Part shown: positions 1-8,092 of the stretch, piece after piece | How positions within the stretch are numbered: position 1 is the first letter of the stretch | Layout of the letters: each line of letters starts with the position of its first letter | From: an uncultured Erythrobacter sp. | GTDB taxonomy: Bacteria; Pseudomonadota; Alphaproteobacteria; Sphingomonadales; Sphingomonadaceae | DNA length: 64,000 nt | NCBI GenBank assembly: GCA_947503155.1 | Contig: CANNCL010000001.1 | Location: 186,001 to 250,000, forward strand | Reading direction: 5' to 3' | Position numbers and translations under genes: made by a program | The notes under the pieces: model-generated | Told to the model about the DNA's origin: nothing | The model's input: only the letters and a program-made list of their open reading frames with translations | Databases searched by the model: none

Positions 1-53
1 CGAAGGCCAAAGCGCTCTCACCTTAAAGCCGCAGAAAACAAAGCTGAAAGTAG

Positions 54-129
54 TGGTGCCGCTTAGAGGACTCGAACCTCTGACCCCATCATTACGAATG
101 ATGTGCTCTACCACCTGAGCTAAAGCGGC
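54..129 (-). tRNA. tRNA-Thr (anticodon CGT)
   Basis: The reverse strand folds as a complete 76-nt cloverleaf with encoded CCA. The acceptor stem is GCCGCTT/AAGCGGC. The anticodon stem is CATCA/TGATG around loop TTCGTAA, giving anticodon CGT (reads ACG). The T arm AGAGG-TTCGAGT-CCTCT is perfect. Confidence 0.96.
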
Positions 130-177
130 ACAGAGCGCGGGGCCTGATGGTTTGCCGCCGCCGCGCAATTTAGAAAG

Positions 178-251
178 TGGAGGCCCGAGCCGGAATCGAA
201 CCGGCGTGCGAGGATTTGCAGTCCCCTACGTCACCACTCCGCCATCGGGCC
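178..251 (-). tRNA. tRNA-Cys (anticodon GCA)
   Basis: The reverse strand gives a 74-nt cloverleaf ending in encoded CCA, with acceptor stem GGCCCGA/TCGGGCC. The anticodon loop CTGCAAA places GCA, which reads TGC. The T arm GCCGG-TTCGATT-CCGGC is perfect. It lies 48 nt from the tRNA-Thr on the same strand, so the two may be co-transcribed. Confidence 0.96.
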
Positions 252-427
252 GAGCCGCCCTGTTACTAGGCGGAAGCGGCGCACTAGCGATTCGTTGCGG
301 CAAAGGCAATGGAGGTTTCACGCTATTGCCTTTGAACGGTGCCAAAGAAGACGCGCGGCCTATCCAATAGAATACCTTACGCAGCGTCAGTCTGGACCCG
401 GCCGCCACCTTTGGGCAAACACTGTTT

Positions 428-1207
428 ATGACAATTGCCAGCTTGCTAGAACCGATCACCGGAAAACCCGGCCCTGCCCGCCTCGATAGTGCCAGCGACT
501 GGATGCAAGGGCGCACCATGTATGGCGGCGCATCTGCGCTGGTTGGCTTTACAATGGCGAAGCGTGCGTTTCCCGATCTGCCGCCGCTGCGCGCGGCTCA
601 GGTTGGGTTTGTCGCGCCGCTGGGTGAGGAGATTGAGCTGTCAGCAGAAATTGTTCGGCAAGGGCGCAATGTCACGCAAATCAGAAGCGAAATTCACAGC
701 GGCGGCAAAGTCGCTCTGACGGCGTTCTGGCTGTTCGCGGCGGAACGAGAAGCGAATGCGCTGCGCCCCGCCGATGCGCCGGAAAATTGGCCGGGTGCTC
801 CTGAGAGCAGCGGTGTCGCGATGGCCGGTAAGGGGCCTAGCTTCATTCAAAACAATTTTGAAATCCGCTATGGCCAATCCAAGGAAGCCGATCACGGAGC
901 CACGATCCGCCGCTGGGCGCGCTTAACTGAGGAACACGACCTTGATCCGGTCAGCAAGCTGGTATTGATGGGCGACGTCATGCCGCCGGGCGCCATGCGG
1001 ATTATGCAGCGCATCGGACCGATCAGCTCGATCAATTGGTCGTTCAACGTGCTTGATGCCGCAACACAGTCAGAAGGCGGCTGGTATCTCGCAGAAAATG
1101 CGAGCCAACACGCCGATTCTGGCTATTCTTCAGAACGGTTGCGCATGTGGGACACAGAAGGCCGCCAAGTGATTGACGGCCTTCAATGTGTTGCAGTGTT
1201 TGGCTGA
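428..1207 (+). CDS. acyl-CoA thioesterase family protein (double hotdog)
   Basis: The 259-residue protein resembles thioesterase-superfamily proteins with two tandem hotdog folds, which hydrolyse acyl-CoA thioesters in the cytoplasm. The N-terminal half carries the pattern MQGRTMYGGASALVGFTMA, followed by a beta-rich stretch typical of a hotdog. The C-terminal half (about residues 140-259) looks like the second hotdog and ends in VIDGLQCVAVFG. No signal peptide is visible. No good Shine-Dalgarno precedes the ATG at 428, so a slightly different start is possible. It is convergent with a crotonase gene, which fits acyl-CoA metabolism. The exact substrate cannot be read from sequence. Confidence 0.8.
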   Translation: MTIASLLEPITGKPGPARLDSASDWMQGRTMYGGASALVGFTMAKRAFPDLPPLRAAQVGFVAPLGEEIELSAEIVRQGRNVTQIRSEIHSGGKVALTAFWLFAAEREANALRPADAPENWPGAPESSGVAMAGKGPSFIQNNFEIRYGQSKEADHGATIRRWARLTEEHDLDPVSKLVLMGDVMPPGAMRIMQRIGPISSINWSFNVLDAATQSEGGWYLAENASQHADSGYSSERLRMWDTEGRQVIDGLQCVAVFG

Positions 1208-1216
1208 GATGAGGAC

Positions 1217-2035
1217 TTAAACGTCTTCGAATTTAGGCGCGCGTTTCTGCATACCTGCCATCACCGCTTCCATTTGGTTTTTCGTGCGCATGATCGCGTG
1301 CTGCTCAACGCTTTCCTCAAGCAGGATCGCATCGGTATCCCGCTCCAGCATACCAGCCGATAGGCGCTTTGCACCGCGAATTGCATGCGGGTTGCGATTG
1401 GCAATGTCGGACGCGATGGCAGTCGCACGGGCAAGTGGATCATCATCAAGATAAGTCGCCAAACCGAGCGTCAGCGCCTCTGCACCGGAAAATTCGCGAT
1501 TGGTATAGACCAGCTCGCGCAGCACATCATCGCGCACCAATCCGCGCCAAAGGGCATAGCCACCCATGTCAGGGACCAGCCCCCATTTCAGTTCCATAAT
1601 CGCCATGCGCGTATCGGGATGCGCGATACGAATATCCGCTCCGCTTGCAATCTGAAGTCCGCCGCCAAAACACACGCCGTGCAGCGCGGCGATGACCGGC
1701 ACTTGCAGCTTGCGCCACAGCATGGCGACTTGCTGAAACTTGTTGGAATTGCCGTAGGTCCGCTCTGTTAGATCGGGTTCATCGGCGCTGGGTGTGCGGC
1801 CAAAACTGGCAGTATCGAGCCCAGCACAAAAGGCGCGCCCCTCGCCTGATAAAACCACGACGCGCAGGCCCTCAGCCTGTTCGAGGACCTTGCCTGCTTC
1901 AATAATGCTCGTGAACATCTCTGGGTCCAGAGCGTTCATTTTGTCTCCGCGGGTAAAGCGGACTTGCGCAACGCCGTCTTCGCCCAAACGGATCGAAATG
2001 CGGTCATTGCCGGGCATCAATTGGGTTTCGGACAT
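1217..2035 (-). CDS. crotonase/enoyl-CoA hydratase family protein
   Basis: This 272-residue protein belongs to the enoyl-CoA hydratase/isomerase superfamily. It has the oxyanion-hole segment GEGRAFCAGLD near residue 70 and the second segment HGVCFGGGLQIASGADIRIA near residue 120. After that, IMELKWGLVPDMGG keeps a Glu where hydratases have a catalytic acid. The length is normal for a single-domain crotonase. The ATG at 2035 gives a natural N terminus with a short lead before the fold. Members act on CoA thioesters in beta-oxidation or related degradation; the substrate is not determinable here. Confidence 0.88.
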   Translation of the reverse strand: MSETQLMPGNDRISIRLGEDGVAQVRFTRGDKMNALDPEMFTSIIEAGKVLEQAEGLRVVVLSGEGRAFCAGLDTASFGRTPSADEPDLTERTYGNSNKFQQVAMLWRKLQVPVIAALHGVCFGGGLQIASGADIRIAHPDTRMAIMELKWGLVPDMGGYALWRGLVRDDVLRELVYTNREFSGAEALTLGLATYLDDDPLARATAIASDIANRNPHAIRGAKRLSAGMLERDTDAILLEESVEQHAIMRTKNQMEAVMAGMQKRAPKFEDV

Positions 2036-2125
2036 GCGGATTACCTCAAATTCTCAAATGGCCTTGGATGGCCTTGCTACAAACGAGGTCCAAATTTGGA
2101 GCAAGCCGGGTCGCAAGTCCAGCCG

Positions 2126-2515
2126 CTAAACGCCGGGGTCCAACCGAAAGCCGCTTGGGCCGGGCGGAGCGTCGAGGAAATATCCTCCCTCAGGATGGGT
2201 GGCGAGGATTGATGCGAGGCCAAACGGGGTCAGCTTGCCGCGTACCCGCGCGACGTGAACCGCGACGCTGTTGGTTTCGGGTTCGAAATCGATCCGCCAA
2301 ACATCGACCAGCAATTGTTTCCGGGTCATCGGAACACCGGGCTGCTGTGCCAAACGCCAAAGCAGTTCAAATTCACGCGGATGAAACCCGAGCCAGCGGT
2401 CATCCACCCGCCCATCGCGGTGAAACAAATCGAGCGTTACTTCTCCTGCCTCACAAAACCGCGGGATCAACGCATCCCCGTCTGGAAACATGTTTGTTGC
2501 AGCAATTGAGTTCAT
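2126..2515 (-). CDS. stand-alone winged-helix DNA-binding protein (OmpR/PhoB-type)
   Basis: The protein is 129 residues with no receiver domain. Residues about 40-115 match the OmpR/PhoB C-terminal winged helix: LGFHPREFELLWRLAQQPG, then a recognition-helix region VAVHVARVRGKL and a wing ending in EGGYFL. Its start overlaps the end of the upstream JAB gene by 4 nt, so translation is probably coupled. It is the last gene of a leftward cassette that starts near 4469. A DNA-binding role is inferred from the fold; the targets are unknown. Confidence 0.75.
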   Translation of the reverse strand: MNSIAATNMFPDGDALIPRFCEAGEVTLDLFHRDGRVDDRWLGFHPREFELLWRLAQQPGVPMTRKQLLVDVWRIDFEPETNSVAVHVARVRGKLTPFGLASILATHPEGGYFLDAPPGPSGFRLDPGV

Positions 2516-2946
2516 AATTTGCCCCCAGCGCGCATCGAATAGACGGCGTCATGTGTTATAATGAGATGGTCGAGCAGCTCGATATCGACCGCCTTTGCAA
2601 TAGTGTTCAACCGGCTGGTCGCATCAATATCACGCTGGCTTGGCCGGCATTCGCCCGACGGATGGTTGTGAGCGATGATAATACCCTTCGCATCAACCGA
2701 GAGCGCTTTTCCAAACACCTCACGCATTCGAACGGATAGGCTCCTTGCGCCTCCCTCACCCAAAGGGGCATCGCCCAAATAGGCACGGGCTTGATCCAGA
2801 AAGATGACGTGAAACCGCTCAAACCCATCCGCCGGCCGGAGCACCATGGCGCGCAGAAAATCAACCATCGCGCGCTGCCGCGCAACTGGCATTCCGCTTT
2901 TCTGAGACCGTGGTGCAAACGCAATCATTTGAGGTGATCCCGCCAC
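2512..2946 (-). CDS. RadC-like JAB/MPN-domain protein without HhH domain
   Basis: The 144-residue protein is essentially only the RadC-type JAB domain. It keeps the JAMM-like metal motif HNHPSG (His93, His95) and Asp106 in PSQRDID, followed by the usual C-terminal strand DHLIITHDAVYSM. Canonical RadC proteins are about 220 residues with an N-terminal helix-hairpin-helix region, which is missing here. Translation of the next gene overlaps its stop by 4 nt. Its own start overlaps the upstream membrane-protein gene by 22 nt. RadC biochemical function is unsettled, so only the domain assignment is firm. Confidence 0.82.
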   Translation of the reverse strand: MAGSPQMIAFAPRSQKSGMPVARQRAMVDFLRAMVLRPADGFERFHVIFLDQARAYLGDAPLGEGGARSLSVRMREVFGKALSVDAKGIIIAHNHPSGECRPSQRDIDATSRLNTIAKAVDIELLDHLIITHDAVYSMRAGGKL

Positions 2947-3494
2947 GATGCCCGCGTGTTACCGAACGCCCCAGACGATAGGCCGGGACCTACCGAAGAC
3001 GCAGTAAAGCTCAATGGCGATTGGCTGTTGCGCCAATCGCGATAGGGGCCATATTTGCGTTTGCGAAAACTGTGGCGGGTCAAGCCTACGGCCAGAAGTA
3101 TCAGCTGAAACCAGCCTGGGCCGACCACCATTGTGATATAGGCCACGGGTGACACAGACTCGACCAAACCGCGCGTCAGATGCGCCGTCACAGCGAGCAA
3201 TTGCATGGCTGCGATGCCCATCGTGAAATTGCGATTTGCGTTAAGCGCGATCAGGAACATAATCATGCACGCGGTCCCATCCAGTCCCGCATGGAAGAGA
3301 TCAACCTCGGTCAAACTATAGCCTTGATCGAAGACCGCGTGATAAATCGCGTCTGCAACTTCAAACAGCAAGAGCCAGGTTAGCGCGACCGCTCGCTCCG
3401 GACCTCCGCCCCAGATTAATGCGGCAATGCAAATTGCCCAAGCAACGTAATCCTGAGCAATGAAGCGGAAGTTGGAAGTGAGCAGGTCGAGCAT
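2925..3494 (-). CDS. hypothetical multi-pass membrane protein
   Basis: I do not recognise the family. From the ATG at 3494 the protein has 189 residues and about five hydrophobic segments (around residues 12-30, 37-50, 72-85, 92-108 and 118-138). A basic, Ser/Gly-rich cytoplasmic tail follows, beginning RHSFRKRKYG. The frame is open further upstream, but that part overlaps the neighbouring gene and looks non-coding, so the start at 3494 is preferred. It sits 13 nt after the helical-protein gene and overlaps the JAB gene, indicating one operon. Confidence 0.65.
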   Translation of the reverse strand: MLDLLTSNFRFIAQDYVAWAICIAALIWGGGPERAVALTWLLLFEVADAIYHAVFDQGYSLTEVDLFHAGLDGTACMIMFLIALNANRNFTMGIAAMQLLAVTAHLTRGLVESVSPVAYITMVVGPGWFQLILLAVGLTRHSFRKRKYGPYRDWRNSQSPLSFTASSVGPGLSSGAFGNTRASWRDHLK

Positions 3495-3507
3495 AACTGG
3501 TGGGTGC

Positions 3508-3837
3508 TTAGGCCACTGCTTCGCTGATTGGCTCAATTGACGCAGCGGCAATCTCGGTTGGAACTTCTTCACCGCCCATTGTCTCACGCGCAATTGTGCT
3601 GAGTTCGTCGTGAACTCGAAGCAGGCTGGTCGACATCGACATAGCTTGTGCTTCGGCCTGATTGAGACGCATCAATGCCCGCTGACCCATGTGAACTTCT
3701 ACGCCTGGGTTCTGGCGAGCGGCGAGCATGGCCTGCTTCAGCCGGGCAAAGGCGATCATCGATTCATCGGCAAGCGCCTCGGCTTCGCGGATCAGTTTCT
3801 TTAGATTGTGTGCGTCGTTGAGAATGCGGTCGGTCAT
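3508..3837 (-). CDS. hypothetical small helical protein
   Basis: No family is recognised. The 109-residue product starts MTDRILNDAHNLKKLIREAE and is strongly predicted to be helical and amphipathic, with many Ala, Glu, Leu and Met residues, suggesting a coiled coil or helical bundle. The ATG at 3837 follows an AAGGA-like ribosome-binding site about 8 nt upstream. It lies between the HTH regulator gene (32 nt away) and a membrane-protein gene, all on the minus strand, so it is probably part of the same transcript. Function unknown. Confidence 0.65.
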   Translation of the reverse strand: MTDRILNDAHNLKKLIREAEALADESMIAFARLKQAMLAARQNPGVEVHMGQRALMRLNQAEAQAMSMSTSLLRVHDELSTIARETMGGEEVPTEIAAASIEPISEAVA

Positions 3838-3869
3838 GTGAAGGGTCCTTTGAAACTCCACCTTGCCCG

Positions 3870-4469
3870 TTAGGAGAAGCCTTGTTCGTTTACCGGGACG
3901 GTCGCGCGTCCATCCAGCGCCTCGCTGATCGTCATTGCTGCAGTAACAGTAAGGACCACGGCAGCCAGAAAGCCAAACGCGATCCCCACGATCGCCGCGA
4001 GGCGGAACCAAACAGCGTGTTCACCGTCGAGCACCCGGGGCACGACCCGCGGTTCACCAGGACGCAACCAGGGCGCCTGATCCACCAAAGGCAAAACATC
4101 GCTCATCACGAGTTTGCCTGGATCGTTACCCCCCAATTCCTCAACGTTTTCCGGGTCCTGTGGGACCTGACTTTTGCTGTATGCAGTTTCGCTGTAGCCC
4201 TTCTTCTTCTCTTTATCGCTTTGATTTTCGGTTAGAATATCGTCATCGGCCTGCGGATTTTCTACACCCTTTTCGGCCCGGTGGCGCTCCACAAGCTCCC
4301 CGAGATTTTCGGCTTCATAGATATCCTTAAGGGCACGAATATGTTGATTGATGCGAGTCTCGGACACTCCGAGATCCTGCGCAATCATCTTGATCGGGAC
4401 ACGCCGATCGATTCGCTCCATCACAGCATGCTGTCGTTCCGTCAGCGGCCGCAAGGATGCGGAAGACAT
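3870..4469 (-). CDS. LuxR-type HTH protein with C-terminal membrane anchor
   Basis: The 199-residue protein starts with a LuxR/GerE-type helix-turn-helix (LTERQHAVMERIDRRVPIKM, then IAQDLGVSETRINQHIRALK, residues about 7-60). A charged linker with low-complexity stretches follows. One hydrophobic helix lies near residues 155-180 (LAAIVGIAFGFLAAVVLTVT). No sensor domain precedes the HTH, so this looks like a membrane-tethered DNA-binding protein. The ATG at 4469 has an AGGAGGG site 6 nt upstream; a GTG two codons earlier is less well placed. A perfect inverted repeat lies upstream (4491-4524), consistent with autoregulation. It leads a five-gene leftward cassette. Confidence 0.75.
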   Translation of the reverse strand: MSSASLRPLTERQHAVMERIDRRVPIKMIAQDLGVSETRINQHIRALKDIYEAENLGELVERHRAEKGVENPQADDDILTENQSDKEKKKGYSETAYSKSQVPQDPENVEELGGNDPGKLVMSDVLPLVDQAPWLRPGEPRVVPRVLDGEHAVWFRLAAIVGIAFGFLAAVVLTVTAAMTISEALDGRATVPVNEQGFS

Positions 4470-4490
4470 GACCACCCTCCTCTAATTCGT

Positions 4491-4524
4491 AAACTCGCTA
4501 TACTAATGCTCTAATTGCGAGTTT
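4491..4524. promoter_or_regulatory. inverted repeat, candidate operator
   Basis: AAACTCGC (4491-4498) and GCGAGTTT (4517-4524) form a perfect 8-bp inverted repeat with an 18-bp AT-rich spacer. It is placed 22 bp upstream of the HTH regulator start. There is no T tract, so it does not look like a terminator of the upstream aminotransferase gene. Binding by the adjacent LuxR-type protein is an inference. Confidence 0.5.
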
Positions 4525-4570
4525 GCTCCAACTTCTATTTGAAAAATTATATACTATGCGAAATTACGTA

Positions 4571-5800
4571 TCACGCTGCTGGGCTATTGACTCCCAAAGA
4601 TGACAGATACTTTTTCACATTTCGGGCGGCTTGCCTTAGCCTCTGCTCATTTTCCACCATAGCAATACGAACAAAGCCTTCGCCTTCTTCGCCGTAACCA
4701 ACCCCTGGTGCCACAGCAACTTGGGCTTCGGTCAACAGTTGTTTGGAAAATTCAAGACTACCCATCTTTAGCAATGCTGGTGGGAGCGGCGCCCAAGCAA
4801 ACATCGAAGCCGCTGGCGGTGGAATATCCCAACCCGCTCTGCCGAATGCCTCAACCATAACATCGCGCCGTTTTCGATAGAGATTGCGGTTTGATTCAAC
4901 GATATCTTGCGGGCCATTTAGTGCTGCGCAAGCGGCGGCCTGAATGGGTGTGAATGCTCCATAATCGAGATAGGATTTCACCCGGGTCAATGCCGCGATC
5001 AGCCGCTTGTTCCCAACCGCAAAACCCATCCGCCAACCGGCCATTGAATAGGTCTTGCTCATGCTGGTGAATTCCACAGCAACGTCTTTCGCGCCCTTAA
5101 CCTGCATGATCGAAGGCGTCGGATTACCGTCATAATACAGCTCAGAATAGGCGAGGTCTGACAGGACCCAGACCTTATTCTCGCGCGCCCACGCAACCAA
5201 TCTTTCATAGAATGCCAGATCGACCGTTTCAGCGGTAGGGTTTGACGGATAACTCACCACCAACACACTGGGCCGCGGCACAGTGTAATTCATCGCGCTT
5301 TCTAGCGAGCGCCAATATTCTTCGTCCGGCGTTGTTGGCACCGCGCGGATTGTCGCACCTGCGATGATGAAACCAAATGTGTGGATCGGGTAGGATGGAT
5401 TAGGTGCAAGCACCACGTCACCGGGCGCAGTGATTGCATTGGCAAGACTGCCCAGCCCTTCCTTTGACCCCATCGTCACGACAACTTCACTTTCAGGGTC
5501 GAGATCGACGCCGAATCGCCGTTCATAATAATTCGCTTGGGCCTTACGCAGCCCCGGAATGCCTTTTGATTGCGAATATCCATGCGCCGTCGGCTTGGCC
5601 GCGACCTCGCACAATTTGTCGATCACATGCTGCGGCGGCGGCTGATCGGGGTTGCCCATGCCGAGGTCGATAATATCTTGCCCAGCCTGCCGTGCCTCGT
5701 GCCGCATCGCGTTCACCTCCGCGATGACATAGGGGGGCAATCGCTTCATGCGGTAAAATTGTTCGTCCATTTCGATCCCGGGCCTGACTTGAGCGATCAT
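4571..5800 (-). CDS. alaC: alanine-type aminotransferase (class I/II, PLP)
   Basis: The 409-residue protein matches the AlaC/LL-diaminopimelate aminotransferase branch of fold-type I enzymes. It has MKRLPPYVIAEVNAMRHEA near the N terminus, IIDLGMGNPD, HGYSQSKGIPGLRKA, and the PLP lysine in TSMSKTYSMAGWRMGF. The length is the same as E. coli AlaC (about 412). The frame remains open to 6166, but that extension is unlike the family and overlaps phaC on the other strand. The ATG at 5800 is preferred, with 5770 as an alternative. It probably makes alanine from pyruvate and glutamate; the true substrate could differ. Confidence 0.85.
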   Translation of the reverse strand: MIAQVRPGIEMDEQFYRMKRLPPYVIAEVNAMRHEARQAGQDIIDLGMGNPDQPPPQHVIDKLCEVAAKPTAHGYSQSKGIPGLRKAQANYYERRFGVDLDPESEVVVTMGSKEGLGSLANAITAPGDVVLAPNPSYPIHTFGFIIAGATIRAVPTTPDEEYWRSLESAMNYTVPRPSVLVVSYPSNPTAETVDLAFYERLVAWARENKVWVLSDLAYSELYYDGNPTPSIMQVKGAKDVAVEFTSMSKTYSMAGWRMGFAVGNKRLIAALTRVKSYLDYGAFTPIQAAACAALNGPQDIVESNRNLYRKRRDVMVEAFGRAGWDIPPPAASMFAWAPLPPALLKMGSLEFSKQLLTEAQVAVAPGVGYGEEGEGFVRIAMVENEQRLRQAARNVKKYLSSLGVNSPAA

Positions 5801-5942
5801 TGTAATCGCCGTCCAACACGTAAGTTTAGGGCAATAACGGTCGATGTGAAGAGCCGTTTGGTCTAGACCCCCCAAGAGAATGAGCGAAGCCGGACGAAAC
5901 TCGGTGATGAGATGCTCGATTGGCACAAGGAATAGCGTGAAA

Positions 5943-7943
5943 ATGGCTGGCACGGACGGAAAAGAGACGGGCAATGGAGCAAGTTCAAACGCAGCGGCTG
6001 AGAACATCGCCGACGCCACCTCCTTTCTAGAGCAACAAGGCAAAGCCATGCAGGATATGTTCGCAAACGCGCTTTCCGGCGCCGCCCCCGGCGCAGACCG
6101 AACAAGCCCATTGTCGGGACTGCTTCCTAAAGGGATCGAAGCTGGCGATTTGGGCGAATGGGCCAAAGCCAGCGGCGAATTGCAGAAAATGTGGCTGGAA
6201 TTTGTGACACATCAGGCCACGTCGGCGGCGAAAAATGCGTCCAAGGGTAAAAACCTGCTCGACCCGGCGCAGTGGCTCACGATGTCGCAAGGCATGATGA
6301 AACAACTGCCCAAGGGCAGCTTTGACGCACAAACGAAGCTCACTCAGGAATCGTTGCAATTGTGGAAGGGCGTGTTTGAGCAATTCGCCAGCAATGTTTC
6401 CGGTGCTGTTTCCGGCGCCAATTCGAATTCCGGAACAGAAGCCGGCGCGGAAGCAAGCACCGCGCACCTACCGCGCAAAGATCGGCGCTTCTCTGATCCG
6501 GCATGGAGCGAGCAACCCGCTTTTGCGCTGCTCCATCAAACGTATTTGATGCTGACGGACTATTTCCAACAAGCCGTAAGTTCGATGAACGGTCTCGATA
6601 AAGAGCACCGCAAACAGTTGAAATTCGCGGTCGGTGCTCTTTCCGAGGCGATGAGCCCAGACAATTTCCTGCTCACAAATCCTGTGGTGATGAAACGCAC
6701 GGTGGAAACGCGCGGCCAAAACCTCGTGCGGGGTATGCGGCACCTCATCACCGATTTGAAACGCGGTCAGCTGACCCACACCGATCCCAACGCCTTTACT
6801 CTGGGCGAGAACCTGGCCGCGACGCCGGGCAAAGTGGTGCATGAGACACCGCTGTTCCAATTGTTGCAATACAGCCCGTCCACCAAAGACGTCTATGACG
6901 TGCCGCTGGTGATCTTTCCGCCGTGGATCAACCGGTTCTATATCCTCGATCTGACGCCGAAAAAGAGCTTTATCAAATGGGCGGTCGATCAAGGCATCAC
7001 CGTTTTCGTCGTCAGCTGGAAATCGGCCGATGAAACGATGGGCGATATTGTATGGGACGATTATATCCGCGGTCAGATTGAGGCGATTGATCACGTCAGG
7101 GACCGGCTGAAAGTTCCGGCGGTGAATGCCATCGGATACTGCGTAGCGGGCACGACATTGGCGGCAACTTTGGCTGTGCTGACGAAACGCGGGCAAGCAG
7201 ACAAGGTCAATAGCGCCACATTCTTCACCGCTCAGGTCGATTTTGAACGCAGCGGCGAATTGAAGCATTTCATCAAGGATGGGCACCTTGATATGATCGA
7301 TAATCTTTCCCCTGATGGCTATCTTGATGGGCGCTATCTTGCGGCAACCTTCAACGCGCTGCGCGGCAAAGACCTGATCTGGAATTATGTCGTCAACAAT
7401 TACCTGCTTGGCGAAGATTACCCGGCATTTGATCTGCTCCATTGGAACGGCGACGTCACCAATCTGCCGTCAAAATGGCACAACGATTATCTGCGCGACC
7501 TTTACCGAGACAACAAATTGGTCGTGCCAGATGCGATCGAAGCGGATGGGACAGCGATTGATCTGACGCAGGTAAAGACCCCCTCTTATGTGCAAGCCGG
7601 CCGCGAAGATCACATCGCGCCAGCCGAAAGCGTTTGGAGGCTCACCGATCATTTCGCCGGACCAATGGAATTTCTATTGGCCGGGTCTGGCCATATCGCC
7701 GGCGTGGTGAACCCGCCTGCTTCGAACAAATATCAATATTGGACCGGCGATAGCGACGCTGCCTCGCTTAACGCCTTTATCGATGGCGCAGAGGAACACC
7801 CGGGAAGTTGGTGGCCGCATTGGTTGAACTGGCTAGAAAGTCAGTCGGCAAAGCGCGTGCCTGCGACCGGGAAGCGCAAGCCGGGCGGGCGCGGGGATAC
7901 AGTGCTGGGCGATGCTCCGGGAAGCTATGTGATGACCCGTTAG
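5943..7943 (+). CDS. phaC: class I poly(3-hydroxyalkanoate) synthase
   Basis: PhaC polymerises (R)-3-hydroxyacyl-CoA into storage polyester at the granule surface. The 666-residue protein has the variable helical N-terminal domain, then the alpha/beta-hydrolase core. The lipase-like box is IGYCVAGTT with nucleophile Cys400 (the last Gly of the usual GxCxGG is shifted: GYCVAG). The catalytic Asp lies in AGREDHIAP and the His in GSGHIAGVVNPP. The start at 5943 follows AAGGA by 10 nt; the upstream in-frame ATG at 5880 lacks support. A phasin gene follows 150 nt downstream, as expected for a PHA locus. Confidence 0.93.
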   Translation: MAGTDGKETGNGASSNAAAENIADATSFLEQQGKAMQDMFANALSGAAPGADRTSPLSGLLPKGIEAGDLGEWAKASGELQKMWLEFVTHQATSAAKNASKGKNLLDPAQWLTMSQGMMKQLPKGSFDAQTKLTQESLQLWKGVFEQFASNVSGAVSGANSNSGTEAGAEASTAHLPRKDRRFSDPAWSEQPAFALLHQTYLMLTDYFQQAVSSMNGLDKEHRKQLKFAVGALSEAMSPDNFLLTNPVVMKRTVETRGQNLVRGMRHLITDLKRGQLTHTDPNAFTLGENLAATPGKVVHETPLFQLLQYSPSTKDVYDVPLVIFPPWINRFYILDLTPKKSFIKWAVDQGITVFVVSWKSADETMGDIVWDDYIRGQIEAIDHVRDRLKVPAVNAIGYCVAGTTLAATLAVLTKRGQADKVNSATFFTAQVDFERSGELKHFIKDGHLDMIDNLSPDGYLDGRYLAATFNALRGKDLIWNYVVNNYLLGEDYPAFDLLHWNGDVTNLPSKWHNDYLRDLYRDNKLVVPDAIEADGTAIDLTQVKTPSYVQAGREDHIAPAESVWRLTDHFAGPMEFLLAGSGHIAGVVNPPASNKYQYWTGDSDAASLNAFIDGAEEHPGSWWPHWLNWLESQSAKRVPATGKRKPGGRGDTVLGDAPGSYVMTR

Positions 7944-8016
7944 GTTCAAAAAAAATTGCGCGCCACGGCGATGAAACCGGTTATTTTCGATGAATTTCCG
8001 CACGTTAATCGCATTA

Positions 8017-8075
8017 TTGTGCACTGCACAAAAACCTTGACTTCGCAACTGCAATCGCTATTTTGTGCACTGCAA
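8017..8075 (+). promoter_or_regulatory. phasin promoter with two PhaR-like operators
   Basis: TTGTGCACTGCA occurs twice, at 8017-8028 and 8063-8074, exactly 46 bp apart. A partial copy (CGCAACTGCAATCGC, 8044-8058) lies between them. A promoter-like pair fits between and over them: TTGACT at 8037-8042, a 16-bp spacer and TATTTT at 8059-8064. The second repeat would overlap the -10 and start site. TGC-rich TGCA-containing sites are known targets of the PHA regulator PhaR in alphaproteobacteria; assignment to PhaR is by similarity from memory. Confidence 0.68.
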
Positions 8076-8092
8076 CATGAAGCGAGGACATT

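Noticed and set aside
2512-4469. Interpretation of the JAB/HTH cassette as prophage or plasmid remnant
   Set aside because: No integrase, terminase, replication gene, att-like repeat or clear base-composition shift is visible, so transfer is not supported by the sequence alone.
5801-6166. N-terminal extension of the aminotransferase frame
   Set aside because: The extension has no family similarity and overlaps the N-terminal part of phaC on the other strand. The start at 5800 fits the family length.
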